From Closterium sp. NIES-65 (Eukaryota > Streptophyta > Zygnematophyceae > Desmidiales > Closteriaceae): a stretch of DNA of 64,000 bases. Position numbers and translations under genes: made by a program. The DNA is taken from the NCBI GenBank assembly GCA_948144175.1, contig CANXME010002001.1, forward strand, positions 1 to 64,000, read 5' to 3'. The notes beneath the pieces are model-generated. The model made no database searches. It was not told where the DNA came from and saw nothing but the letters and a program-made list of their open reading frames with translations. Below are positions 54,047-63,050 of the stretch, one piece after another. The first letter of the stretch is position 1; each line of letters opens with the position of its first letter.

Positions 54047-57000
54047 ATGGCTTTCTCGTCTTCCACCATGGCGAACCCCATCACCCCGCTCCGCCTTGAA
54101 GCCGATGGCTCTAGCTCCAACTTCAAGGCGTGGAGCTACGGAGTTGACAAGCACCTCCTGAGCCGTGACGTGCAGGGCCTTGACCTCAAGGACGTCCTCC
54201 TCAACCGTGGCAAGGGGAAACAGCCCACTCTTCCCCGTGAACCGACCGAATCTTCAAGTGATGCTGACGTGATGACGTACGAAGAAGCTGTTGAGAAGTA
54301 CCGGAAGTGGGAGAAGGCCGATGCTGCCATCATCAGCGTCTTCATTGCCTCCACCCCTCCCGAACTTGTCAACACGTTCCACAACTACCCTACCTCCAAC
54401 GCCATCTGGAAGTATCTCCAGGATCGGTTCATGAACAAGACGGCGGTCGGAGTGGCGATTCTCATCCCCAGCATGTTTCAAGTCCGCCTTGAGGACTGCT
54501 CAGGAATGGCTGATTACATCGCCAAGGTGCAGACCATTCATGGTGAACTCAAGGAGCTGGGTATAGTCTTCCCCGAACAAGCCCCTGCAGCCGCCCTTCT
54601 TGTTGGTCTCTCCTCGGCATATGAAGTGACGAGGAAGATGCTCCTCACGCTCTCAGCGGAAGACCTCACCTTTGCTAAGGTCTCCACCGCACTCCTCTCT
54701 GCCGAGAAAGACTCCACTGCTCAGGCCAAGGCATACGCCATCCGTGCTCCCATGCCCCTAGCAAGTGTTGCAGCAGCCCTTGCCTCGGCGCCTTTCCAGC
54801 GCAACCGCTTTCCTCCGTGCACCTACGTCGTCAAGTATGGCAACCGCAAGGGACAAGTGTGTGGTGGCACTAACCACCCCCTTGCCACGTGCTTCAAGAA
54901 GAAAGACGACGAGTGGTATGCCATCCACGGGGTTGACAAGAAGCCGCCAAACTGGATGCGCGCTCGTAAGGCCAATCTCGTTGAGGTCCAGGACCCCTCT
55001 TCGGCTAGTGCTAGTGACAGTGCTCCTGTTGATGTGCGTATCAACCTGTTGTTTCCTGGCACTGCCATGATTAATGAAGCCACTTCCCAGTACATCGACT
55101 CATCACAGGCACCACAGTACATAGAGTTCACACTCGACAGTGGGGCCACTCACACTGTGCTCAAGGAGACACTCTCCTTCAAACCCTATCCAGCACCTAT
55201 CCCTCTCTTGGGAGCTGACTCCAGCTTCACCACCCTAGCCAAGGGCACCTCCACAGTCCCATGCCCAGCCTTCCCTTCCGGCACCGTCACTGGCATGTGC
55301 GTGCCTTCACTACGCCACAATCTAGTGGCTCAAACAGAAATTCAGAAAGCAGGGCTACGCACCATCTTCTCGGAGAATGAGGACCACTGCGACATCATTG
55401 ACCCACTCACCAACAAGGTCTTGGCCCGCTTCACCCTCAATAGCAGCGGCCTCTACACGCTACGCGTTCCTCTCCCACAGGTTTCAACCACCCAAGCACA
55501 GGCTCCCATCACACCATGCACATGTCGCAGCCTCTCCAACCCGACCATCCTCTATCATCATCGGTTAGGGCACCCAAACTTCCGCACGCTTGCTGACATG
55601 GCCTCCAAGAAACTTCTTCTCGGCCTGCCAGCCACACTTCCTCCACCACCTGACTCACCCGCTCCCACGTGCCTTGATTGCACCAAGAGCAAACTGCGCC
55701 AACAGCCCCACACTGCCTCACCCACAATCGCAGCGGCACCACTGGACCTAGTGCACATGGACGTCTGGGGCCCTGCCCCTGTTCTTGCACGAGGTGGATA
55801 TCGCTACTTCCTAGTTATCGTGGATGACCACTCACGATACGTCTCTGTTCACCTCCTCCACACTAAGGCTGAGGCTCCAGAGGTCATCATGGCGTGGGTC
55901 AAGCAGGCACAGACCACCTTTGACCTCAAGGTCAAGCGCCTTCACTCGGATGGGGGGGGTGAATTTTGCAACGACAAGCTTAAAGCCTTCTGCTCCTCCG
56001 AAGGCATCCAGCAAAACTTCACCCTCCCTGACAGCCCTCAACAGAACGGCATAGCTGAGAGCCGCAACCACACTCTAGTGCAGATCACTCGGTGCCTCCT
56101 CAGCCACTCCAACGCTCCACACTCTCTCTGGGGATACGCTCTCTACCACGCCGCCCTCCTCTACAACCTTTACCCCCATCCGCACCTTCCCGACACCACT
56201 CCAACCACACTCTGGCTCGGGAAAACGCCCACTGCTCGCTCTCTTCGCGTTTGGGGATGCACCGCCTATGTCCTCCTCAACCCTCAGGCTCGACGCCAGA
56301 ACGGTGGCAAGCTCGGTCCCAAGACTCAAACGTGCATCTACCTTGGGCACAACGCCGACTCACCTGACTACCTCTTCCTCAATCCCTCCACTCAACAGTT
56401 GGTCAGGAGCCGCGACGTTGTCTTTGATGAGACCCGCCCATTCTACTCCCCTTCGGGACGGGACCCTCTCCCTGATCCACCCTCCCTCGTGTGGGCAGAC
56501 TTTGACGCGCCTCCCGACCTCCCGCCTGCTCCTGCCCCCTCACCTCCTCCCTCTCCTGCCATCCCACCATCTCCCTCTGAGGTCTCTGACCCGGCCTCAC
56601 CGGTGTCTTCGGCGGCTGCTCCGCCCCCCCCCTCACCTTCCTCACTTCCCGCTGCGCCGCCCCCTCCGAGCGCACCTATCACCTACCATCGGCGGTCCCA
56701 CCCTCCGGCCCCACCTCCTCCCCCAGTTCCCCCCACCACAGAGGAACCCGCTCTCCCACAGTCGCCCGAGCTGATCACGTACCGCCGGCGGCCCATTCCC
56801 CCACCCAAGCCTCCTAAGCCACCCTCTCCGACACCGCCTGCCCCGCCCTCCTCACCGGTGGCTCATGGCACCCGCTCCCATCGCGCTGCTCTTCCACTCG
56901 CAATGGTTCTTCGATACACAATGATCACACCGCCTCCTCCTGCTGGGGGGGATGTGCCCTCTACCCTTCTAGAAGACAGGCATGAGGAGCTGTGTGATCT

Positions 57001-58645
57001 CCATGCAGTCATTCCTCAGCTCTCACACATCTTCCCCGATATCACTGGCTCACCCTCCCTCAACCTCGCGGAGAACCCGACCATCCCTATCCCTCTCACC
57101 GTCCAAGAGGCTCTCTCAGGCCCTCATGCTGCCGAATGGCGTGCTGCCATGGACGCGGAGATTGCAGCATTCACTCGCAACCACTCTTTCGATGACGAGA
57201 CTCCACCTCCAGGAGTCAACATCGTCGGGGGCAAGTGGTTGTTCCGTGTAAAACAGCTCCCAGACGAGGCACCGGTGTTCAAAGCGCGTTACGTAGCCAA
57301 GGGCTTCACCCAGCAGCGGTACCGCGACTTCGACCTAATCTTCTCCCCCACATCCAAACCTCCCACCATTCGAACGCTCATGGATGTTGCAGCTCGAGAA
57401 GACTTTGAGATCAAATCCATGGATGCCTCCTCCGCTTTCCTACAAGGACGTCTCAAGGAGACAGTGTTCATGGACAGACCAGAAGGCTTCCCAGGAGAAT
57501 TCCCTCCCAACACAGTCTGGAAGCTGAATCGCCCCGTCTACGGCCTTAAACAAGCCCCTCGCGAATGGCACAACAAGGTGAAAGAAGTCCTCCTCTCCCT
57601 GGACTTCCACCCCTCAACTGCTGACCCGACTCTCTTCATCCGTCGTCATTCTGAGCCATTCTACATCCTAGTCTACGTGGATGATTTTATCCTCGTTGCC
57701 AAGGACTCGGCCCAAATGACCTCTGTCCAGGCAGCCCTGAGCAAGGCCCTCCAGATGAAAGACCTTGGTGACCTCAAGCACTACCTGGGAATGGAGATCA
57801 CTCGTGATCGCAAGGCTCGCACCATCTCACTCTCCCAGGAGTTCTACATCGACAATGTGCTCAAGCGGTTTGAGATGGAGCTGTGCACACCTGTTGCCAC
57901 CCCGCTGCCGCTGCAACACCTCCTTACAGCTCCTGCTGTACCCACACCAGAGGCCTGCTCTGAGCCATACCCGGAACTTGTTGGGTCCCTCATGTACGCC
58001 ATGATGTGCACCCGACCGGACTTGGCCTACCCAGTCAGTGTTCTCTCTCGTTACGTGGCCCCGGGTCGCTTCACTAATCTTCATTGGAAGGCAGCAAAGC
58101 GGGTGCTGCGCTATCTTAAGGGCACAAAGTCCCACGTTCTCACACTCGGTGGGCTCTCCCCTCCTCGCCTGGAAGGTTACACAGACTCCTCCTGGGCTGA
58201 TGACCAGACCGACCGGCGCTCCTCTCAGGGGTACTGCTTCACCCTCGGGAGCGGAACTGTCAGTTGGCGCTCCACCAGGTCGTCTGCAGTCTCCCTCTCC
58301 TCCTGTGAGGCGGAGCTCTACGCAGGCACCATGGCTGCTCAGGAGGCCCGTTGGTTCACCTTCCTACTCCAAGAGCTTGGCTTCCCTCAGTCAGCCCCCA
58401 CCCTCTGGTGTGACAACCAGAGTACCATCCACATCTCTCAAGACCCTGTGTATCACACCCGCACCAAGCATATTGAACTTCGGCACTTCTTCATTCGTCA
58501 CCTTGTGCAACAAGAGCAGCTGAAGGTGGAATACGTGGCATCTGACTGCAACCTGGCTGACCTGTTCACCAAGCCCCTTGGGAAGGTTCCCCACCATCGT
58601 CTCCTTGGCGCCATGGGGCTCTGCGCTCCTCCTTCTCCGCCATGA
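54047..58645 (+). CDS. copia-4 Gag-Pol polyprotein, 1532 aa
   Basis: Complete single-frame Ty1/copia polyprotein, ATG at 54047 to TGA at 58643-58645; the second ATG (codon 8) could also serve. Gag about residues 1-310, with an atypical knuckle (CGGTNHPLATC keeps C-x4-H-x4-C). Protease: FTLDSGATHTVL, about 361-372. GAG-pre-integrase: LYHHRLGHPNFRTLADM, about 501. Integrase with the DDE triad: HMDVWGP (about 570), RLHSDGGGEF (about 632), NGIAESRN (about 669). A long Pro/Ser-rich linker follows, about 825-955. RT: KARYVAKGFTQQRYRDFDL (about 1080), SMDASSAFLQGRL, YGLKQAPREWHNKV and catalytic YVDD (about 1210). RNase H: YTDSSWADDQTDRRSSQGY (about 1378), LWCDNQSTIHISQ and ADLFTKPLGK near the end. 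All catalytic residues are present and no frameshift separates gag from pol, so expression of Gag alone would need another mechanism. Confidence 0.97.
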   Translation: MAFSSSTMANPITPLRLEADGSSSNFKAWSYGVDKHLLSRDVQGLDLKDVLLNRGKGKQPTLPREPTESSSDADVMTYEEAVEKYRKWEKADAAIISVFIASTPPELVNTFHNYPTSNAIWKYLQDRFMNKTAVGVAILIPSMFQVRLEDCSGMADYIAKVQTIHGELKELGIVFPEQAPAAALLVGLSSAYEVTRKMLLTLSAEDLTFAKVSTALLSAEKDSTAQAKAYAIRAPMPLASVAAALASAPFQRNRFPPCTYVVKYGNRKGQVCGGTNHPLATCFKKKDDEWYAIHGVDKKPPNWMRARKANLVEVQDPSSASASDSAPVDVRINLLFPGTAMINEATSQYIDSSQAPQYIEFTLDSGATHTVLKETLSFKPYPAPIPLLGADSSFTTLAKGTSTVPCPAFPSGTVTGMCVPSLRHNLVAQTEIQKAGLRTIFSENEDHCDIIDPLTNKVLARFTLNSSGLYTLRVPLPQVSTTQAQAPITPCTCRSLSNPTILYHHRLGHPNFRTLADMASKKLLLGLPATLPPPPDSPAPTCLDCTKSKLRQQPHTASPTIAAAPLDLVHMDVWGPAPVLARGGYRYFLVIVDDHSRYVSVHLLHTKAEAPEVIMAWVKQAQTTFDLKVKRLHSDGGGEFCNDKLKAFCSSEGIQQNFTLPDSPQQNGIAESRNHTLVQITRCLLSHSNAPHSLWGYALYHAALLYNLYPHPHLPDTTPTTLWLGKTPTARSLRVWGCTAYVLLNPQARRQNGGKLGPKTQTCIYLGHNADSPDYLFLNPSTQQLVRSRDVVFDETRPFYSPSGRDPLPDPPSLVWADFDAPPDLPPAPAPSPPPSPAIPPSPSEVSDPASPVSSAAAPPPPSPSSLPAAPPPPSAPITYHRRSHPPAPPPPPVPPTTEEPALPQSPELITYRRRPIPPPKPPKPPSPTPPAPPSSPVAHGTRSHRAALPLAMVLRYTMITPPPPAGGDVPSTLLEDRHEELCDLHAVIPQLSHIFPDITGSPSLNLAENPTIPIPLTVQEALSGPHAAEWRAAMDAEIAAFTRNHSFDDETPPPGVNIVGGKWLFRVKQLPDEAPVFKARYVAKGFTQQRYRDFDLIFSPTSKPPTIRTLMDVAAREDFEIKSMDASSAFLQGRLKETVFMDRPEGFPGEFPPNTVWKLNRPVYGLKQAPREWHNKVKEVLLSLDFHPSTADPTLFIRRHSEPFYILVYVDDFILVAKDSAQMTSVQAALSKALQMKDLGDLKHYLGMEITRDRKARTISLSQEFYIDNVLKRFEMELCTPVATPLPLQHLLTAPAVPTPEACSEPYPELVGSLMYAMMCTRPDLAYPVSVLSRYVAPGRFTNLHWKAAKRVLRYLKGTKSHVLTLGGLSPPRLEGYTDSSWADDQTDRRSSQGYCFTLGSGTVSWRSTRSSAVSLSSCEAELYAGTMAAQEARWFTFLLQELGFPQSAPTLWCDNQSTIHISQDPVYHTRTKHIELRHFFIRHLVQQEQLKVEYVASDCNLADLFTKPLGKVPHHRLLGAMGLCAPPSPP

Positions 58646-58661
58646 GTTCGATTGACGCCTC

Positions 58662-58669
58662 AGGGGGGG
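58662..58669 (+). other. polypurine tract of copia-4
   Basis: AGGGGGGG directly before the 3' LTR, the plus-strand DNA primer. Confidence 0.85.
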
Positions 58670-58957
58670 TGTTGGTGTTAGGCCCCAATCTCACATTTTG
58701 TACTTGTACTTTTATATCCTAGTTTAGTGTAGTTTGCACTTTGTGTTTGGTTGGGTGTACACCCACATCCCAACCAAACCCAAATGTAATCTCCAAGCAA
58801 TCTCCAACCCACCAATTGGAGATTGCCTTGGGATTACCCTTGATTCCCTAGGATTGCCTCCTGATTCCCTCCTCATCCCTACCTTGCTCATTCCGGATGT
58901 ACTTAAAGAGCTTTGAGCTCACTACTATAGTATCGATTCTAAGCTCAAGTTCTGACA
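58670..58957 (+). repeat. 3' LTR of copia-4
   Basis: 288 bp, same as 53147-53434; starts 24 bases after the gag-pol stop codon. Confidence 0.96.
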
Positions 58958-60077
58958 ATAAACACCTGAGAGGGATGAAGCCATGAGAGGGATAAACCCA
59001 TGAGAGGGATAAACACATGAGAGGGATAAATACATGAGAGGGATAAACACATGAGAGGGACAAACACATGCGAGGGGTAAACACATGCGAGGGATAAACC
59101 CATGAGAGGGATAAACACATGAGAGGGATAAACACATGATAGGGGTAAACACATGACATGGATAAACACATGAGATGGGAGGGATATACACATGAGAGGG
59201 ATAAACACATGAGAAGGATAAACACATGAGAGGGATAAACACATGAGAGGGATAAACACATGAAAGGGATAAACACACGAGAGGGGTAAACACATGAGAG
59301 GGATAAACACATGAGAGGGGTAAACACATGAGACGGATAAACACATGAGTGGGATCAACACATGAGAGGGATAAACACATGAGAGGGATAAACACATGAT
59401 GAGAGGGATAAACACATGGGAGGGGTAAATACATGAGAGGGATAAACACATGAGAGGGATAAACACATGATGAGAGGGATAAACACATGAGGGGGATAAA
59501 CACCTGAGAGGGATAAACACATGAGAGGGATAAACACCTGAGCGGGATAAACCCATGAGAGGGATAAACACATGAGAGGGATAAATACATGAGAGGGATA
59601 AACACATGAGAGGGGTAAACACCTGAGAGGGATAAACACATGAGAGGGGTACACACATGAGAGGGATAAACACATGAGAGGGATAAACACATGATGAGAG
59701 GGATAAACACATGAGAGGGATAAACCCATGAGAGGGATAAACACATGAGAGGGATAAACACATGAGAAGGATAAACACATGAGAGGGATAAACCCATGAG
59801 AGGGATAAACACATGAGAGGGATAAACACATTAGAGGGATAAACACAAGAGAGGGATAAACACATGAGAGGGATAAACACATAATGAGAGCGATAAACAC
59901 ATGAGAGGGATAAACACATGAGAGGGGTAAACACATGAGAGGGATAAACACATGAGAGGGATAAACACATGAGAGGGATAAACACATCATGAGAGGGATA
60001 AACACATGAGAGGGATAAACACCTGAGAGGGATAAAGCCATGAGAGGGATAAACCCATGAGAGGGATAAACACATGA
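58958..60077 (+). repeat. 17-bp satellite, block 3
   Basis: Continuation of block 2 after copia-4. AACACATGAGAGGGATA units with CACCTG, CCCATG and ATGATG variants. The 376- and 301-aa minus-strand frames are repeat artefacts. Confidence 0.95.
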
Positions 60078-61148
60078 TGCGGAGATAACTGCTGCAACGG
60101 GAGCTGGACTACGGGCTAGGCACGTGTGCTCGTGTGATCTCCGCGTTCGTTCACTTAATCGTTTCCTTGTGTTCACGTTTCTTGCTAGTTCACGTGGAGA
60201 ATTGGCAAGAGATTCACTAGGAAAACATGACAACAATGATAGCAACAACATTGGCAGCATTGACTACATCAGAGCTAGCTAGGCTGCTGGTCGACCTCCA
60301 GCGCAGCACGGTCAACCGCACTCCAGCGCAGCAGCGCTCGCACTGTTCCAGCGTAGCAGAGTAGCGATTCGCCAACGTTGCAAGTCCACGGTGTGCCAGC
60401 TCTGCACCAAGTCGGCTGCACAGCGTTGCACTCGCAGGACAACGGTGCACCTGCTTCACAGGTGCGCGCAACTGGTTGGTGCGTACTTCCCTGTCACGTG
60501 CACAACGCAGACTCATGGCAGACTCCACGCCAGCGACTGTGCCCACCAGCCACGTCGACCTCGGGATACCACCCCCGAGGTCGGCCTCGCAGACTCCACC
60601 CTGGCGACACTCGCACACGTCGCCCGAGTATTCCGCTCGACCTGGCAATCACGCTTGGTCGACCCACGCAGTCCGTAGCCGGCCACGCATGCCCGGCGTC
60701 CCCAGTCCAGCGTCCAGGCGCCCAGGACGCCTTCTGAACCCCCCAGGTCGGCGTCCAGATGCCCAGGACGCCGAGCAAACCTCCAGAGCGGCGTCCCTCC
60801 TCCCAGGACGCCGACCAGACACCCACGTCGATGTCTGGGCCCCCCGGGCCGCCCAGGTCGGCGTCCGGACCCCCCGGACGCCGTGCAGACGCCCACGATG
60901 TCGACCATGCGCCCGGGTAGTTGTGGCGACGCCCAGCTCGGCGTCAAGTTTCCCAGGACGCCGTCCAGGCGTCCGGGACGCCAACCAGGCGTCCAGGGCG
61001 GCGTCCTCCTGCTCGGCGCCCTCCAGCTTGGTGCCCTTGCAGTGGCCCCCGTGCCCACTGCTGCAGGTCGGCTGCAACCCCCGCACATCCGACCACAATG
61101 TTGGCTCCGCCCAAGCGAGGAAGGGGCCTTACAACGCTCCCGTTGACA
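60078..61148 (-). repeat. 3' LTR of copia-5
   Basis: On the minus strand it starts TGTCAACGGGAG (61148) and ends ATCTCCGCA (60078). Both ends, about 60-100 bp each, match the solo LTR at 50462-51938. The middle differs: here it carries many imperfect units around GCGTCCAGGCGCCCAGGACG (60700-61010) in place of the GTCGAC-rich stretch. Confidence 0.85.
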
Positions 61149-63050
61149 CTCCCTTGCCACGTTCACGCTTGGGCCCCTAGCCCACACGGCAGTACAACTC
61201 CGAGAATAGCCCGTCGGCGTGCACCCAACACACAGCACGCCGGTCACCGCACCAGCCATGCAAGAGGGCATGGCACCTACTGCTGCACGTCGTTGTCGCC
61301 GTCGCCCACGTCGGCCAAGCGCACTTGGCCGATTGCGACGGAGCACCGGTTGAAGGCCGGATAGTGCAGCGCCTTCGTCAGGAAGTCGGCTGGCTGCTCA
61401 GCGGTTGGGATGTACTGCAGCGAAAACTTCCCACGCTTCACCATGTGCTGCAGCCAAGCCTGTCGCCGCTCCATGTGCTTGAGGTTGCCTGTCAACCCCA
61501 TGCCCTCGGCGACCGTGATGGCCGACTTGTTGTCCACGCGCAGGACAGTCGGCTTCCCGACGTCCAGCTGCCGGAACTCGGCGAGGAGGAAGCGAAGGCG
61601 GCGTCCCTCCCTGCCAGCTTCAGTGGCCGCCACGTACTCCGACTCGGTTGACGACAACGTCGCGCACTTGATGCGCTGGCTCGACCAGGAGTCTGCAGCC
61701 CCTCCGTAGACGAACACGTAGCCGCCCGTAGGGATGAGCAAGTGGCGAACACGAACGTGTTCGTGTTCGCCCCTACACGAACACCTTTGTTTGCCGAACC
61801 GAATATTGTTCGGTTCGGCGAACACTTTGAGCAAAAAATGGTGTTCGCTGTTCGCCTGTGAAGGCGTGTTCGGGCGAACCTCGAACACTGTTCGTGTTCG
61901 TCGCGGGCAAATTGCAGCAGCGGCCCGAACACGAACGTGTTCGGGCGAACATCGAACACTTTTCGTTTTTTTGCTCAACCCTAGCCGCCCGTGCTCGTCC
62001 TGTTCTGTTTGTCACCAGCGTCGTCGGCGTCCACGTAGCCGACCAGCTCCAGCGACTCAGGTCCACCGCCAAACTCCAGGGCGGTGTCACGCGTGTTGGC
62101 GAGGTAGGCGAGGCAACGGTCGACCTCGCGCCAGTGCTGGTCGCTCCTAATCGTGAGGCTGCTCCCCAGCTTGCTGCAAGCGAAGGCGATGTCCGGCCTC
62201 GTCGTCGTCGCCGCGAACTGCAGCGAGCCGACCTTCTGCCGGTACTCCTCCTCCTGCCGTTCCTGCGCCTCCTCATCGTCGAAGGTGAGCTCGGCGTAGG
62301 CGCCGACCGAGACCGGCGTCTTCGGGGTGCGCCCGGTCTGCTCCTCGTCGATGAAGCGCCTACGCAGCTTGTCGGCGTAGCCCTGCTGTTGCAGCCACAG
62401 CTTCCCCGCCGACCTGTCGCGCATGATCTCCAGCCCGAGGTACTTCTGCACCGGCGAGATCTCGCGCAGCTCGAAGACGGCTTCCAGCAGCTCCTTCAAC
62501 TCCTTAAGCATCGCGGCGCTGCTGCTGGCGGCAAGCAGGTCGTCGACGTATACCAGCACCCAGCAGGCCACTTCACCCTCGCCAACCTTGAAGTAGAGAG
62601 CCTCGTCGACCTGGCTCTTCTTCCACCCGGCGCTGACCAGCACATCGTTGAGCGCCAAGTACCACAATAGCGGCGACTGCTTCAGCCCGTACAGGCTCTT
62701 CAGCAGCTTGCACACCCGGCCCGAACCTTCATTGAAGTAGTCCGGCTGGGACATGTACAGCACCCGATCGAGCTTGCTCTGCAGGAAGGCGTTCTTCATG
62801 TCGAGCTGCATCAGGTTGAGGTTGAGGACGGAGACGATGCTGAGGAAGATCCTCAGCGTAACGTAGCTGCCCACCGGCGCGAACGTCTCGTCGTAGTCGG
62901 CGCCGTACACCTGTGTGAAGCCCTTCACGACAAGCCTCGCCTTCTCACGCTCGACGGTGTCGTCGAATGGTACTTCGTCGTCAACACCCACCGGTTATTC
63001 ATGACGTTCACCCCCGATGGGCGTTCGACCAGCTCCCAAGTGCCCATGTT
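61149..63050 (-). pseudogene. copia-5 RT and RNase H, 5'-truncated and split by a hAT MITE
   Basis: Minus-strand pol fragment. From 63048: MGTWELVERPSGVNVMNNRW and, after a frameshift near 62990, RT: RLVVKGFTQVYGADYDETFA, QLDMKNAFLQSKLDRVLYM, YGLKQSPLLWYLALND, catalytic YVDD (about 62540) and VQKYLGLEIMRD. RNase H begins LVGYVDADDAGDKQNRTSTG, is interrupted by the MITE at 61729-61983, and resumes GGYVFVYGGAADSWSSQRIK, TESEYVAATEAGREG, RVDNKSAITVAEG and PADFLTKALHYPA to the end at about 61277. Without the MITE and one target copy the frame would be continuous. Gag, protease, integrase and the 5' LTR are missing, as the sequence turns into satellite at 63050. Confidence 0.9.
61729..61983. mobile_element. 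hAT-type MITE, copy 2
   Basis: 255 bp, TAGGGATGAGCAA..TTGCTCAACCCTA, with an exact 8-bp target duplication GCCGCCCG (61721-61728 and 61984-61991). Same family as copy 1 but about 77 bp shorter. It interrupts the RNase H coding region of copia-5. Confidence 0.92.

Larger units (their letters stand above)
53147..58957 (+). mobile_element. copia-4, intact autonomous Ty1/copia element
   Basis: 5.81-kb element with two 288-bp LTRs that look identical by eye, a tRNA-Met primer site, one uninterrupted gag-pol ORF and a polypurine tract. The target duplication ATAAA (53142-53146 and 58958-58962) is exact. Removing the element and one ATAAA restores the satellite repeat. It is the youngest insertion in the window and possibly still active. 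Confidence 0.97.

Noticed and set aside
58925..60260. Minus-strand ORFs of 295-376 codons with repeated CLSLSCVYPSHVFIPLM
   Set aside because: They are the 17-bp satellite translated. All three frames give the same peptide, and the insertion history shows that the DNA is a plain tandem array.
61729..61983. Spliced intron inside copia-5 RNase H
   Set aside because: The segment has TIRs and an exact 8-bp target duplication, so it is a MITE and not an intron.
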